Of a stretch of DNA of 64,000 nt, positions 1-9,837 are shown piece by piece. The position numbers were made by a program, and so were the translations under genes. The DNA is from Sphingomonadales bacterium Ga0077531 (GTDB lineage Bacteria; Pseudomonadota; Alphaproteobacteria; Sphingomonadales; Sphingomonadaceae), in the NCBI GenBank assembly GCA_001464915.1, contig LNED01000007.1, forward strand, positions 1-64,000. Reading direction: 5' to 3'. Within the stretch, counting starts at the first letter, position 1, and every line of letters begins with the position of its first letter. Under the pieces are notes generated by a model. The model worked only from the letters and a program-made list of their open reading frames with translations. It made no database searches and had not been told where the DNA came from.

Positions 1-333
1 GAAGCCCTTCCGCTCAGCGATCCCGGCGCGATGCAAGGCTTGGCGCCGCCCGAGGTTAGCGAGCTATCGCGCGAGGAGCTGCGGTTCTTCCGTTACGACC
101 GCAACCGCGACCGGCTGATCACTCGCAACGAAATGCTATCGACCCGGTCGGACGCGTTCCGCGATCTTGATGTCGACGGGAACAACCTGTTGACGTTCGA
201 GGAATGGGCCGTGGCGACGGTTGACCGGTTCGAAGGCGCAGACGCCGATGGCAACGGACGGCTGACCCCGCGCGAATTTGCCACCACCGCGCCCAAACCT
301 GCCGCGAAGAAGAAACCTGCCTGCAAATGCTGA
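1..333 (+). CDS. EF-hand domain protein, 3' end only
   Basis: The reading frame is open to the window edge, so the true start lies upstream; the internal ATG at 31 is probably not the start. About 110 residues are visible. Three EF-hand-like loops with acidic or Asn residues at positions 1, 3, 5 and 12 can be read: DRNRDRLITRNE (bases 97-132), one starting DVDGNN (about 169-204), and one starting DADGNG (about 241-276). The protein ends in a Lys-rich tail with CKC. Family knowledge suggests calcium binding, often in exported proteins, but the N-terminus is not in the window. It ends at 333, directly against the stop of convergent trmFO with no spacer. Confidence 0.75.
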   Translation, partial: EALPLSDPGAMQGLAPPEVSELSREELRFFRYDRNRDRLITRNEMLSTRSDAFRDLDVDGNNLLTFEEWAVATVDRFEGADADGNGRLTPREFATTAPKPAAKKKPACKC

Positions 334-1731
334 TTATGCAGGAACGGTTTCCCGTGTTTCGGCAATCCAACTCGCCAGATCAGCCTTGGCGCGCGAAGTA
401 TAGGCTTCCTTGCGCACTTTCTTCCCGACTTCATGGAGCGGTGGAAACAGGCCGAAATTGACATTCATGGGTTGGAAGGTCGCTGCCTCGGCATCGCCGG
501 TAATGTGGCTGAGTAGCGCCCCCATCGCCGTAGTGGCGGGCAGGGGCTGCCATGCGCGTCCCGCCAGTTCCGCCGCCGCCATCATTCCTGCGACAAGCCC
601 AATCGCGGCGCTTTCAACATAGCCCTCGCAGCCAGTCACCTGCCCAGCAAAGCGAATATGCGGCGCGGCCTTCAGTCGCAACTGGCGGTCGAGCACCTCG
701 GGCGAATTGAGGAAGGTGTTGCGGTGCAGCCCGCCTAGCCGCGCAAATTCGGCATTCTCCAGCCCCGGAATGGTGCGGAACAGTTCGATTTGTGCGCCAT
801 ATTTCAGCTTGGTCTGGAACCCGACCATGTTCCACAGCGTGCCCAGCTTGTTGTCCTGCCGCAGCTGCACCACCGCATAAGGCCAGCGCCCTTGCGGAAA
901 TTCGGGCGTCGTATCGAACGGATTGTCCAGCCCTACGCCCTTCATCGGGCCATAGCGCAAGGTTTCGACACCGCGTTCGGCCATCACCTCGATCGGCATA
1001 CAGCCATCGAAATAAGGCGTGTCCTTTTCCCACTGCTTGAATTCGGACTTCTCGCCTTCAATCAGGCCGCGATGGAAGGCGAGGTACTGTTCCTGCGTCA
1101 TCGGGCAGTTGATGTAATCGCCGCCCTCGTTCGATGCGGCGGTCGTCTTGTTCCAGCGCGACTGAATCCAGCATTTGCTCAGGTCGATACTGTCGTGGTG
1201 GATGATCGGGGCGATGGCATCGAAGAATGCCAGCCGTTCGCTGCCCGTTGCTTGCACAATGCTGCCCGCCAACGCCTGGGCGGTGAGCGGCCCGGTGGCG
1301 ACGATGGTGAGGCCACTCGTCGGCAGGGCGTCGACCCGTTCGCGCACGATGGTGACATTGGGGTGAGCTTGGAGCGCCTTTTCCACCTCAGCCGAGAACA
1401 CGTCACGATCAACCGCCATCGCGCTGCCCGCAGGCACCCGCGCAATTTCGCCAGCGCGCATGATGATGCTGTCCATCTCCCGCATTTCGTGATGCAGCAG
1501 GCCAACGGCGTTTTTCGCATCGTCATCCGAACGGAAGGAATTGGAGCACACCATTTCCGCCAGCCCATCGGTTTGGTGTGCCGGGGTCATGTCGCTGCCG
1601 TCTTTGGCAGAGCCGCGCATCTCGGACAGGCGCACTTTGACGCCGCGCTGCGCAAGCTGCCAAGCCGCCTCGCTCCCCGCGAGCCCGCCGCCGATGATGT
1701 GGACATCGTGGTTGGTGGTTATTGCTGTCAT
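334..1731 (-). CDS. trmFO: TrmFO, folate/FAD-dependent tRNA (uracil-54-C5)-methyltransferase
   Basis: Makes 5-methyluridine at position 54 of the tRNA T-loop using methylenetetrahydrofolate and FADH2. The N-terminus has the FAD dinucleotide-binding signature [14 protein letters not shown]. Downstream are the family motif [10 protein letters not shown] with its conserved Cys, and NFGLFPPL near the C-terminus. At 465 aa it has the usual length. An upstream in-frame start at 1767 would add 12 residues; the ATG at 1731 places the FAD motif at the usual distance and is preferred. It is a single gene, convergent with the EF-hand gene and divergent from the YhhN-family gene. Confidence 0.95.
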   Translation of the reverse strand: MTAITTNHDVHIIGGGLAGSEAAWQLAQRGVKVRLSEMRGSAKDGSDMTPAHQTDGLAEMVCSNSFRSDDDAKNAVGLLHHEMREMDSIIMRAGEIARVPAGSAMAVDRDVFSAEVEKALQAHPNVTIVRERVDALPTSGLTIVATGPLTAQALAGSIVQATGSERLAFFDAIAPIIHHDSIDLSKCWIQSRWNKTTAASNEGGDYINCPMTQEQYLAFHRGLIEGEKSEFKQWEKDTPYFDGCMPIEVMAERGVETLRYGPMKGVGLDNPFDTTPEFPQGRWPYAVVQLRQDNKLGTLWNMVGFQTKLKYGAQIELFRTIPGLENAEFARLGGLHRNTFLNSPEVLDRQLRLKAAPHIRFAGQVTGCEGYVESAAIGLVAGMMAAAELAGRAWQPLPATTAMGALLSHITGDAEAATFQPMNVNFGLFPPLHEVGKKVRKEAYTSRAKADLASWIAETRETVPA

Positions 1732-1805
1732 GGCAAGGCAGGTAATTGCGTGATAGCGAGCCTGCAAGTGTTACCGATTGGGTTCGGGAAAAGGAACGAG
1801 CAGTC

Positions 1806-2471
1806 ATGGCGAAACAGGCGCTGATCGAACAGAGGCCGTGGCTTTTGGCGAGCGTTGTGGCGGCCACGGCCTTTTATTTCCTGCGCGACAACCCGATTGG
1901 CGAGGGCACCTGGGGGCTGCTTGCCAAAGGCGCATCGGTCGGCCTGTTGGCGCTCTATGTTTTGCTGCGCGTGCCGCGCGGCAAGCATCGCGGAGATGGC
2001 CTGCTACTGGCGTTTGCGCTGGCGCTGGCGTCAGCGGGCGACATCGCAATCGAGCTCGATTTCCTGACGGGCGGCGCGTTTTTTGCAGCCGCCCATTGCG
2101 CGGCAGTGGTGCTCTATCTTCGCAACCGTCACGCGCGTCCGTCACCTGTGCAAAAGCTCATCGGGCTTACTCTGCTGATCGGTACTCCACTGGTCAGCTA
2201 CGGACTGAGCGGGCAGGCAAACATCGCAATTTATGCCGCATTCCTCGGCGCAATGGCTTCAGCGGCGTGGATGAGCCATTATCCGCGTTATCGCGTCGGC
2301 ACCGGTGCCGTGCTGTTCGTGATCAGCGACTGGCTGATCTTCTCGCGTATGGGCACTTACAATCTCGCTCCGCTGCCCGACCTTTTGATCTGGCCGCTGT
2401 ATTACATCGGACAGGTCATGATCGCGACCGGCATCGTGCAATGTCTGCGCGGCGAGCAGCCCGTCAGGTAA
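1806..2471 (+). CDS. YhhN family integral membrane protein (lysoplasmalogenase-like)
   Basis: A 221-aa, almost wholly hydrophobic protein with about seven or eight predicted membrane segments. Charged residues typical of the YhhN/TMEM86 family lie within helices, for example SAGDIAIELD and ISDWLIFSR. Eukaryotic TMEM86 members hydrolyse the vinyl-ether bond of lysoplasmalogens; the bacterial role is uncertain. The ATG at 1806 is chosen over an upstream in-frame start at 1746 because AAGGA (1791-1795) sits about 10 nt ahead of it. A rho-independent terminator overlaps the stop codon. Confidence 0.8.
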   Translation: MAKQALIEQRPWLLASVVAATAFYFLRDNPIGEGTWGLLAKGASVGLLALYVLLRVPRGKHRGDGLLLAFALALASAGDIAIELDFLTGGAFFAAAHCAAVVLYLRNRHARPSPVQKLIGLTLLIGTPLVSYGLSGQANIAIYAAFLGAMASAAWMSHYPRYRVGTGAVLFVISDWLIFSRMGTYNLAPLPDLLIWPLYYIGQVMIATGIVQCLRGEQPVR

Positions 2472-2488
2472 CGGACTGCTCGTTTTTT
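2453..2488 (+). terminator. Rho-independent terminator after the YhhN-family gene
   Basis: A hairpin has arms CGAGCAG (2453-2459) and CTGCTCG (2476-2482). After one mismatch the stem continues with CCGT (2461-2464) and ACGG (2471-2474) around a 6-nt loop. Six T residues follow at 2483-2488. The stop codon (2469-2471) lies in the loop and inner stem. On the minus strand it lies just past the gyrA stop, but that side has no T-tract. Confidence 0.85.
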
Positions 2489-2509
2489 GGGCAGGCTAAG
2501 GGATGCTCC

Positions 2510-5314
2510 TTAGGTCGCAGGCGTCTCACCCTGATCGTTGCCCAATTCTGCGGCAATGGCTTCCTCGGCAGCGTTTTCCGGTTCGGCGGTCTCGTCGATC
2601 AAGGCTGCGCCGACGATGTGTTCGTCCTTCGCCACATCGAAGATCCGCACACCCGATGAACTGCGGCCCGAGATTGAGAATCCCTTGAGCGCCTCAAACC
2701 CGCCTTCGACCAGATGGCGCAGATCGATGCCGAGCCGGATCAACTTGGCCTGATCGGTCACCAACATCAGTTGCGACCCGTGTTTGACCGGGAAGCTCGC
2801 CACCACCGGGCCGTTGCGGTCCGGGTTGCTTTCAGGTGTGCCGATATTGGTGATGCCTTGCCCGCCGCGCGATGTGGTGCGGTATTCGTAGGCCGACGAA
2901 ATCTTGCCATAGCCATTGGCGGTGATGGTCAGGATGAACTCTTCGCCCTCTGCCATCGCCGCCACTTGGTCGGCGGGTAGGGTGGGGGCGGTTTCGTTGT
3001 TCTTCCATGCGGCAGAGCGCAGGTAGGCGTCGCGCGTTTCCATATCGGCGGTCAGCGGATCGAGCACGGCCATGCTGACGACCTTGGCGCCGTTTTTCAA
3101 AGCCATGCCGCGCACGCCAATGCCGGTGCGGCTCTTGGTTTCGCGGGCATCGGTGGCGGAGAAACGGATCGCCTTGCCGCTATCGCTGGCGAGGAAAATC
3201 TGCTGTTCCTCGGTCAGCAATTGCACCCCGATCAGGCGGTCACCCGATCCATCGACAAAGCCCATCGCGTATTTGCCAGCAGTCGGCACGTTGGTGAAGG
3301 CATCCATCGAATTGCGCCGCACCATGCCCTGTTCGGTTGCAAACACGATGTTGAGGTTGGCCCATGATGCTTCGTCTTCGGGCAGGGGCAGCACGTTGGT
3401 GACGCGCTCGTCCTCCCCCAAGGGCAGCAGGTTGACCATCGGCCGACCCTTGGTCTGGGGGCCGCCTTCGGGCAGCTTCCACACCTTCATCCGGTAAACA
3501 CGGCCGGTGTTGGTGAAGAACAATACCGGGTTGTGGGTGCTGGTGACGAACAGTTCGACAATCGCGTCTTCGTCCTTGGTCGCCATCCCGCTGCGCCCCT
3601 TGCCGCCGCGCGCTTGCGCCCGGAAGGTGTTGAGCGGTGTGCGCTTGATGTATCCATCATGCGTGACCGTGACGACCATCTCTTCGCGTTCGATCAGGTC
3701 TTCATCGTCCAAGCCGTCCCACGCGGGCGCGATTTCGGACAGACGCGGAGTGGCGTAAGTGGCGCGGATTTCGGCCAGTTCGCTGCGCATGACCGCATAG
3801 AGCTTCACGCGGTCGCCCAGAATTTCGAGGTGCCCCTCAATCGCCAGCGACAGCGTTTTGAGCTCATCACCAATCTCGTCACGCCCCAGCGCGGTGAGGC
3901 GGTGGAGGCGTAGTTCGAGGATGGCGCGCACCTGCCGTTCGGACAGGCGGTAGGTGCCGCCTTCCTGATCGGCGTCGGGATCGATTGCTTCGACCAGGCG
4001 AATATACTGCGCGATATCGCCAATCGGCCATTCCTTGGCCATCAACCGCCCGCGCGCTTCGGCGGGGTTGGGGGCGGTGCGGATCATCGCCACCACTTCA
4101 TCAAGGTTCGATACCGCCACCACCAGGCCGAGCAATAGGTGCGCCCGTTCACGCGCCTTGGCGAGTTCGTACTTGGTGCGGCGGGTGATCACTTCTTCGC
4201 GGAAGGTGATGAAGGCCGCAATGAAATCGCGCAGCAACAGCGTTTCCGGGCGCCCACCGCGGATCGCCAGCATGTTGGCCGGGAACGACGATTGCGCCGG
4301 GGTGTGCCGCCAGATCTGGTTGAGCACCACTTCGGCCGTGGCATCGCGCTTCAGATCGATCACCACCCGCACGCCTTCGCGCGAGCTTTCGTCGCGAATG
4401 TCGGAAATGCCCTCGATCCGCTTGTCCTTGGCCGCTTCGGCGATTTTCTCGACCAGGCCTGACTTGCCGACCTGATAGGGGATCGACGTGAAGACGATGC
4501 TTTCGCGCCCTTCGCTCTTGGCGCCGCGGGTCGATTCGACCTCGTGACGGCACCGCATCAGGATCGACCCGCGCCCGGTGGTATAGGCCGAACGTGCACC
4601 GTGCGTGCCGAGGATCAGCGGCGCGGTCGGGAAATCGGGGCCGGGGATGTAAGCGATCAGTTCTTCCGACGTGATCGCCGGATTGTCCATGTAAGCAAAG
4701 CAGGCGTCGATCACTTCGCCCAGATTGTGCGGCGGCACGTTGGTCGCCATGCCGACCGCGATCCCGCCCGCGCCGTTGACCAGCAGGTTGGGGAACCGAG
4801 CCGGAAGCACCGTCGGCTCGCGCCGGCTGCCATCATAGTTTTCGGTGAAGTCGACCGTGTCCTTGTCGAGATCGTCGAGCAGGCTGTTCGCCACCCTCGC
4901 CAACCGTGCTTCGGTGTAACGCATCGATGCTGGCGGATCGGGGTCCATCGATCCGAAGTTACCCTGACCATCGATCAACGGCACCCGCATCGACCACGGC
5001 TGCGTCATCCGGGCGAGCGCGTCGTAAATCGCGGAATCGCCGTGCGGGTGATAATTGCCCATCACGTCGCCGACGATCTTCGCGCTTTTGCGGTAAGGCT
5101 TGCCCGCGACAAAGCCGCCTTCCTGACTGGCGAACAGGATGCGGCGGTGCACCGGCTTCAACCCGTCGCGCACGTCGGGCAGCGCGCGGCTGACAATCAC
5201 GCTCATCGCGTAATCGAGATAGCTCGATTTCATTTCATCGACGATGTCGATGCGTTCAAATCCGCCCATCGGGGCAGGAACGGGGGAATCGAGGATTTCG
5301 GTGTCGTCGCTCAA
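2510..5314 (-). CDS. gyrA: DNA gyrase subunit A
   Basis: Breakage-reunion subunit of gyrase, which introduces negative supercoils together with GyrB. The 934 residues carry all landmarks. The N-terminal [20 protein letters not shown] block is present, and the active-site Tyr is about residue 133 in MRYTEARL. The quinolone-determining stretch [15 protein letters not shown] keeps Ser (about 94) and Asp (about 98), the usual susceptible state. The C-terminal domain has a GyrA box, QARGGKG, and the protein ends in an acidic tail. The start is TTG at 5314; no ATG or GTG in this frame fits. There is no Shine-Dalgarno sequence before it, and its first bases overlap the stop of a short upstream ORF. 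Confidence 0.97.
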   Translation of the reverse strand: MSDDTEILDSPVPAPMGGFERIDIVDEMKSSYLDYAMSVIVSRALPDVRDGLKPVHRRILFASQEGGFVAGKPYRKSAKIVGDVMGNYHPHGDSAIYDALARMTQPWSMRVPLIDGQGNFGSMDPDPPASMRYTEARLARVANSLLDDLDKDTVDFTENYDGSRREPTVLPARFPNLLVNGAGGIAVGMATNVPPHNLGEVIDACFAYMDNPAITSEELIAYIPGPDFPTAPLILGTHGARSAYTTGRGSILMRCRHEVESTRGAKSEGRESIVFTSIPYQVGKSGLVEKIAEAAKDKRIEGISDIRDESSREGVRVVIDLKRDATAEVVLNQIWRHTPAQSSFPANMLAIRGGRPETLLLRDFIAAFITFREEVITRRTKYELAKARERAHLLLGLVVAVSNLDEVVAMIRTAPNPAEARGRLMAKEWPIGDIAQYIRLVEAIDPDADQEGGTYRLSERQVRAILELRLHRLTALGRDEIGDELKTLSLAIEGHLEILGDRVKLYAVMRSELAEIRATYATPRLSEIAPAWDGLDDEDLIEREEMVVTVTHDGYIKRTPLNTFRAQARGGKGRSGMATKDEDAIVELFVTSTHNPVLFFTNTGRVYRMKVWKLPEGGPQTKGRPMVNLLPLGEDERVTNVLPLPEDEASWANLNIVFATEQGMVRRNSMDAFTNVPTAGKYAMGFVDGSGDRLIGVQLLTEEQQIFLASDSGKAIRFSATDARETKSRTGIGVRGMALKNGAKVVSMAVLDPLTADMETRDAYLRSAAWKNNETAPTLPADQVAAMAEGEEFILTITANGYGKISSAYEYRTTSRGGQGITNIGTPESNPDRNGPVVASFPVKHGSQLMLVTDQAKLIRLGIDLRHLVEGGFEALKGFSISGRSSSGVRIFDVAKDEHIVGAALIDETAEPENAAEEAIAAELGNDQGETPAT

Positions 5315-5382
5315 GGGTGGGGCCGTTTCTGTTCGTGTTCGTAAAGCCGCGCTGGCGGCGTTGGCCGTGTCCGGCCACGCAT
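5311..5382 (-). other. Possible 23-codon leader ORF upstream of gyrA
   Basis: Reading toward gyrA, an ATG at 5382 opens a 23-codon frame (MRGRTRPTPPARLYEHEQKR and three more residues). Its TGA stop (5313-5311) overlaps the TTG start of gyrA as TTGA. A perfect AGGAGG (5390-5385) precedes the ATG, but only 2 nt separate them, which is short. Termination and re-initiation could supply ribosomes to gyrA, whose own start lacks a ribosome-binding site. Expression is not shown and the arrangement could be chance. Confidence 0.35.
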
Positions 5383-5631
5383 TGCCTCCTATTTAGGCGC
5401 AGGCTGCCGCTTTCGCCACTGCTGCACGCGAACACAGGTGGAACATCGTGCATTTTTCCACATTTGCAGACCTGCGCCTCAGTTAAGCTGCACAGCGCAT
5501 TCAATGGCCGTTCAGCACAGCTCACCTAGTCGCAATTGCAAATCTGCCCTGAGCCGTCCAAAGGCGAGGCAGATCTTGAAGCAGCCCGTCGGCCAATCTG
5601 GCGCGGATCTGCGATATTTCTGGAGGATGCA
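5315..5631. other. Divergent gyrA / exported-protein intergenic region
   Basis: This 317-bp stretch separates two divergent genes and should hold both promoters. Seen in it are the short leader ORF before gyrA, a small perfect dyad (GGCCG at 5363-5367, CGGCC at 5372-5376), and the ribosome-binding site TGGAGGA at 5621-5627 for the rightward gene. No promoter pair with good hexamers and 16-18 bp spacing was found for either direction. No RNA gene was recognised. Confidence 0.5.
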
Positions 5632-7011
5632 GTGACCCATTTGACTTCGCCCCGTCGTCGTCCCGCAAGCCTTGCGCGGCAGTTTGGACTTGCGCTTGCG
5701 CTCGCCAGCGGAACTGCGGTGCTGGCTGTTCCGGGCTTTACCGACGCAGCTTACGCGCAGAAGAAAAAGAAGAAAGACGAAGCTGCTGAAGCGGCAAAGC
5801 CCGTCTATTCCAAGGCATTCGTCGAGGCTTATCAGCCGCTTGACGTTGCACTGAAGGCTCCGGGCGCGGATTTCACGGCGCTCAAGCCGCAGGTGCTGGC
5901 GCTGTTGCCGCTGGCTGTTTCGCCTGATGAACGTCAGGCGCTTGGCGGCATGATGTTCAACACCGGGATCAGTGCCAAGGACCAGGCTTTGCAATTGCAG
6001 GGCGTCGACATGATGCTGGCAAGCGGCAAGGTGCAGCCAGCCGAAGCGGGCCGCTTCAATCTGGTCGGCTTCCAAGTCGCATCTAGCCTCAAGCAATATG
6101 ATCAAGCGCGCACTTACCTTCAGCGTGCGATTGACGCCAATTACACCGCTCCCAATATCACGATGGCCGATTTGCAGATGAACATGGCCGAGCTCTATTT
6201 CGGCGAAAACCGCAATGTCGAAGGCCTGCAATACCTGAGCGATGCGATTGCCGCGCACAAGGCAAAGGGCGAGGCGGTTGATCCGCGTTGGTATCGTCGC
6301 GGCGTTTCGGTGGCCTACACCAATGAAATCGTGCCGCAGGTCTATGATTTTGTGACCGCGTGGGTGACCGACAATCCCGCACCTGAAAACTGGCGCGATG
6401 CCGTGAACCTCACGCGCAATCTCAATGATTTTGAGCCGCAGGTGCTGCTCGATCTGCTGCGCTTGGGCAAAGAGGTGCAGACGCTCAAGGAAAAGAACGA
6501 CTTCATCTATTACATCGAAGCCGCCGATGCCCGCCGCCTTCCCAAGGAGGTCAAGGACATCATTGATCAGGCCGCCGCTCAGGGGGTTATTCCCAAGGGA
6601 TCGGACAGCTGGGTCGACGAACAGCTCAAGATTGCCAGCGGTCGCATCGCGGCTGACCGGGCGGAGCTTCCGGCGCTTGAGCGTGATGCCAATGGCAGCG
6701 GCGCGACCTATCGCACCGTTGTGGCAGCTGGCGATGCGTTCCTGAGCTACGGCGAATTTGCCAAGGCAGCGACGTATTATGAAAAGAGCCTGTCGCTGGC
6801 CGGGGTTGACCGCAATCTTGCGCTGAACCGGCTTGGTATTGCCCAGATTGCTGCTGGCAATGCCGTCGCAGCGCGCGCCACGTTGGCGCAGGTTGAAGGC
6901 GTACGCGCGCCGATTGCCAAGCTGTGGGGCGCATATGCTGCACAGAAGGAAGCTGGCGCGATGGTCAAGGACAGCATGGCGAGCGAGGCTCCGGCCACCA
7001 CTGGCCTCTGA
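5632..7011 (+). CDS. Exported TPR-like repeat protein of unknown function
   Basis: The start is GTG at 5632 with TGGAGGA 4 nt upstream. This places a clean signal peptide at the front: basic residues, then a hydrophobic run through LALALASGTAVLAV, with a likely cut in AYA-QKKKK. An upstream in-frame start at 5536 would bury the signal. The 459-aa product is rich in Ala-containing helical repeats of TPR type, such as the block around QYDQARTYLQRAI and the FAKAATYYEKSLSLAG block near the C-terminus. TPR proteins act as scaffolds, so a periplasmic assembly role is possible. I do not recognise a named family. It is monocistronic and ends at a strong terminator. Confidence 0.75.
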   Translation: MTHLTSPRRRPASLARQFGLALALASGTAVLAVPGFTDAAYAQKKKKKDEAAEAAKPVYSKAFVEAYQPLDVALKAPGADFTALKPQVLALLPLAVSPDERQALGGMMFNTGISAKDQALQLQGVDMMLASGKVQPAEAGRFNLVGFQVASSLKQYDQARTYLQRAIDANYTAPNITMADLQMNMAELYFGENRNVEGLQYLSDAIAAHKAKGEAVDPRWYRRGVSVAYTNEIVPQVYDFVTAWVTDNPAPENWRDAVNLTRNLNDFEPQVLLDLLRLGKEVQTLKEKNDFIYYIEAADARRLPKEVKDIIDQAAAQGVIPKGSDSWVDEQLKIASGRIAADRAELPALERDANGSGATYRTVVAAGDAFLSYGEFAKAATYYEKSLSLAGVDRNLALNRLGIAQIAAGNAVAARATLAQVEGVRAPIAKLWGAYAAQKEAGAMVKDSMASEAPATTGL

Positions 7012-7033
7012 TTGCAGCTTTGCAAAACAATTG

Positions 7034-7074
7034 GGGAGCGCCGGGCGATGCGTCCGGCGCTCCCTTTGCTTTTT
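7034..7074 (+). terminator. Strong rho-independent terminator
   Basis: A perfect 11-bp GC-rich stem, GGGAGCGCCGG (7034-7044) with CCGGCGCTCCC (7054-7064), encloses a 9-nt loop and is followed by TTTGCTTTTT (7065-7074). It lies just after the exported repeat protein gene. The opposite strand has A/T-rich flank, so it may also stop leftward transcription of the NYN gene. Confidence 0.93.
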
Positions 7075-7091
7075 GGTAAAATGCTTTGCGA

Positions 7092-7832
7092 TCAGCGCAG
7101 CCGTTTGACGTAGATCTGACCGTCCGCCCGGCGGTCGAGCTTGAAATTCGCCAGCGAGGCGAACAAGTCGGACAGGCGTTTGAACCCATAATTGCGCACG
7201 TCAAAGCTTGAGCGGTTCCCCGCGATCTGGCCGACCTGTGTCAGCAACGCATAGCCTTCATCGTCGCGCTTGGCTTCGGAATAGGCGGCGGTGATCAATT
7301 CGAGCAACTCTTCGTCAATGGCTGCTCTTGCGTCATTGCCGACCGGGGCGGGGATGATGGCAGGGGCACCGGGTTTGTCGGCAGCATAGTTGGCAATAAG
7401 CTGTTTGATATCAATAAAACGGGTGCACACAGACTTGAACGACTGCGGTGTTTTTTCTTCGCCGAAGCCATAGACGATGATCCCGTCCTGACGCAGCCGG
7501 GTGACAAGCGGGGTGAAATCACTGTCAGATGTCATGATGCCAAAACCGTCGACTTTCCCCTGATAAAGCAGGTCGATCGCGTCGATGGTCATCGCCATAT
7601 CGGTGGCGTTTTTGCCTTTGGATACGTCGAATTGTTGCTGTGGGCGGATGCCGTATTTGTTGCTGATCTCGCCCCAGCGTGAAAGATTATTCTTGGCAAA
7701 ATTGCCGTAAGCGCGCCGGATGTTGACCTGTCCCAATTCGGCCATCACGGTCAGCACGGGATCAATGCCATCGGGCGTAGTGTTGTCGGCATCAATCAGC
7801 AATGCGATGTTTTTGAGCGTTTGGTCGGTCAT
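7092..7832 (-). CDS. NYN (PIN-like RNase) and LOTUS/OST-HTH domain protein
   Basis: The N-terminal half is a NYN/DUF88-type PIN-like nuclease fold: LLIDADN near residue 11, the central KGKNATDMAMTIDAIDL, and TSDSDFTPL. These supply the expected acidic metal-binding residues. The C-terminal 70 residues (from about IDEELLELI to the end) match the LOTUS/OST-HTH RNA-binding pattern. Family knowledge suggests an RNA-directed endonuclease, but no target can be inferred. The ATG at 7832 directly precedes the NYN core; an upstream start at 8003 would run across the divergent lipA start. The length is 246 aa. Confidence 0.85.
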   Translation of the reverse strand: MTDQTLKNIALLIDADNTTPDGIDPVLTVMAELGQVNIRRAYGNFAKNNLSRWGEISNKYGIRPQQQFDVSKGKNATDMAMTIDAIDLLYQGKVDGFGIMTSDSDFTPLVTRLRQDGIIVYGFGEEKTPQSFKSVCTRFIDIKQLIANYAADKPGAPAIIPAPVGNDARAAIDEELLELITAAYSEAKRDDEGYALLTQVGQIAGNRSSFDVRNYGFKRLSDLFASLANFKLDRRADGQIYVKRLR

Positions 7833-7935
7833 ACACTCACTATGCAGCGGCCACTGCGCGCCGACAAGCAAGCTAATTGGAATGTGAAACCAGCCATGCT
7901 TGCGGGACACGGTTGGCGCGCCTAAATGGCTTCCC

Positions 7936-8898
7936 ATGAACGATCTTGCCAGCACGCCGCAGCCCGACCCGTCGCCAGCCGAACGCCCTGCACGCCAGCG
8001 CAAGCCCGACTGGATCCGTGTGCGTGCGCCGGTGAGCGAAGGGTATCACGAAACCCGCAGGCTGATGCGCGAGCTGAACCTCAACACTGTGTGCGAGGAA
8101 GCGGCCTGCCCCAATATCGGCGAGTGCTGGACGAAAAAGCACGCCACCGTCATGATCCTAGGCGATGTCTGCACTAGGGCCTGCGCGTTCTGCAACGTCA
8201 AGACCGGGATGCCGCGCGCGGTCGATCCGCTGGAGCCGGAACACACCGCTATCGCTGCGGCGCGGATGGGCCTTGAACATATCGTCATCACCAGCGTCGA
8301 CCGCGATGATCTGCCCGATGGCGGCGCTTCGCAATTCGTCAAGGTGATCGAGGCACTGCGGCGCACCACGCCCAAGACGACAATCGAAATCCTCACCCCC
8401 GATTTCCGCGGCAAGATGCGCCGCGCGGTGGAGATGATCTGCGAAGCCGGGCCGGATGTGTACAACCACAATCTTGAAACCGTGCCGCGCCTGTATCCGA
8501 CTATTCGCCCCGGTGCGCGCTACTACGCCTCACTCCGATTGCTGGAAGAGGTGAAAGCACACAATCCGCTGATCTTTACCAAATCGGGGATCATGCTGGG
8601 GTTGGGCGAGCAACGCCTGGAAGTGCATCAGGTAATGGACGACATGCGCTGCGCTGATGTCGATTTCATCACGATGGGCCAATATCTCCAGCCCACTCCC
8701 AAGCATGCGGCTGTGGAGGAATTCGTCACCCCCAAGGCGTTTTCAGCTTATGGAGCGATTGCGCGCGCGAAAGGCTTTTTGCAGGTCGCGGCGACCCCGC
8801 TGACGCGGTCAAGTTATCACGCGGGCGACGATTTTGCGGTGATGCGTGCCGCACGTGAAGATAAACTGGCGCGCGCCGGAGCAAAGGCTGGCGCCTGA
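7936..8898 (+). CDS. lipA: Lipoyl synthase (radical SAM)
   Basis: Inserts two sulfur atoms into protein-bound octanoyl groups to give lipoyl cofactors for the 2-oxoacid dehydrogenases and GcvH. Both clusters are visible: the auxiliary-cluster motif [12 protein letters not shown] (C-x4-C-x5-C) and the radical SAM motif CTRACAFC (C-x3-C-x2-C). The C-terminus has LTRSSYHA with the conserved serine region. The length is 320 aa from the ATG at 7936; an upstream start at 7900 adds residues outside the family. The stop overlaps the ratA start (TGATG), so the two are probably co-translated. PdhC, a likely client, is encoded at 34038-35438. Confidence 0.96.
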   Translation: MNDLASTPQPDPSPAERPARQRKPDWIRVRAPVSEGYHETRRLMRELNLNTVCEEAACPNIGECWTKKHATVMILGDVCTRACAFCNVKTGMPRAVDPLEPEHTAIAAARMGLEHIVITSVDRDDLPDGGASQFVKVIEALRRTTPKTTIEILTPDFRGKMRRAVEMICEAGPDVYNHNLETVPRLYPTIRPGARYYASLRLLEEVKAHNPLIFTKSGIMLGLGEQRLEVHQVMDDMRCADVDFITMGQYLQPTPKHAAVEEFVTPKAFSAYGAIARAKGFLQVAATPLTRSSYHAGDDFAVMRAAREDKLARAGAKAGA

Positions 8899-9359
8899 TG
8901 CCTGGCATTCGCGAAACGCGGCGGCTGCCATACAGCGCTGAGCAGATGTTCGATCTGGTGGCTGACGTAGGCCGCTATGGCGAGTTCCTTCCGTGGGTGA
9001 TCGCCACACGCGTTCGTTCGGATAGCGAGACCGAGATGGTCGCTGACATGGTGGTGGGCTTCAAGTCCCTGCGTGAAAGTTTTACGTCACGCGTCAAGAA
9101 GACCCGGCCGCACGAGATTGACGTGCATTACCTAGACGGGCCGCTTTCTGATCTCGACAATGTCTGGACGTTCCGGGTGGTTGATGACCACACCTGCGAA
9201 ATCGACTTCGTGGTCGACTTTACATTCAAGAACCGTCTGTTCGAACGGATTGCGGGCCAGTATTTCGACCGTGCTTTTCGCAAGATGGTCGAAGCGTTCG
9301 AAACCCGCGCGGCGCAGCTTTACGGCAGCAGCAGTTCGAGCGCGCAAAGCGTCGCCTGA
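8898..9359 (+). CDS. RatA/COQ10-family START-like protein
   Basis: A 153-aa protein of the polyketide cyclase/START superfamily. The N-terminal pattern RRLPYSAEQMFDLVADVGRYGEFLPW and the late FKNRLFERIAGQYFDRAF helix are typical of COQ10/RatA proteins. In mitochondria COQ10 binds ubiquinone. The E. coli homologue was named RatA for a proposed block of ribosomal subunit joining, but a quinone-chaperone role is at least as likely here. It overlaps the lipA stop by one base. Its last 40 bp overlap the end of convergent pncC. Confidence 0.85.
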   Translation: MPGIRETRRLPYSAEQMFDLVADVGRYGEFLPWVIATRVRSDSETEMVADMVVGFKSLRESFTSRVKKTRPHEIDVHYLDGPLSDLDNVWTFRVVDDHTCEIDFVVDFTFKNRLFERIAGQYFDRAFRKMVEAFETRAAQLYGSSSSSAQSVA

Positions 9360-9832
9360 CGGCGGATTTCGGCGCGGCCTTCGGGCCCTTCGCCGCCGTC
9401 AAAGTGCCTGAGTTCGCCTTCGGGGTCGCCATCGGCATTGCGGGTCACGCGCGCAAACACCACCGTGCCGACCGGCTTGTGTAATGTCCCGCCGCCTGGG
9501 CCGGCAACGCCACTGATCGCTACCGCCACATCCGCGTCAGACCGGTCAAGCGCGCCCTTGGCCATCGCCCATGCGCAGGCAATCGAGACTGCGCCGAACG
9601 TCTCGATGATGTCGCTCGCCACGCCAAGCATCTGCATCTTGGCTTCGTTCGAGTAGGTCACGAACCCGCGATCGAGCACGGCTGATGACCCGGCAATTTC
9701 GGTCAACGCGGCCGCGACCAAACCCCCGGTGCAGCTTTCGGCGAGCGCGAGTTTGCGCCCAGTGGCGGCGTTTTCAGCCACGACCCGCCCGGCTAGTGCG
9801 GTGATATCATCGGGCAGCAGGTAGAGCGGCAT
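9320..9832 (-). CDS. pncC: CinA-family nicotinamide-nucleotide amidohydrolase
   Basis: Stand-alone CinA C-terminal domain (170 aa), which deamidates NMN to NaMN in pyridine nucleotide salvage. The signature LALAESCTGGLVAAALTEIAG carries the catalytic Ser-Cys-Thr region, and AISGVAGPGGG follows. The ATG at 9832 begins 5 nt after the stop of the upstream exported-protein gene, implying co-transcription. An in-frame start at 9871 would overlap that gene and is less likely. Its 3' end overlaps ratA tail-to-tail by 40 bp. Confidence 0.9.
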   Translation of the reverse strand: MPLYLLPDDITALAGRVVAENAATGRKLALAESCTGGLVAAALTEIAGSSAVLDRGFVTYSNEAKMQMLGVASDIIETFGAVSIACAWAMAKGALDRSDADVAVAISGVAGPGGGTLHKPVGTVVFARVTRNADGDPEGELRHFDGGEGPEGRAEIRRQATLCALELLLP

Positions 9833-9837
9833 CAGCT

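Noticed and set aside
790..1824. A 344-codon frame opposite trmFO
   Set aside because: Antisense shadow of trmFO; no recognisable motif and no ribosome-binding site.
2510..5314. Quinolone-resistance substitutions in gyrA
   Set aside because: The Ser and Asp at the key positions of [13 protein letters not shown] are the usual susceptible residues.
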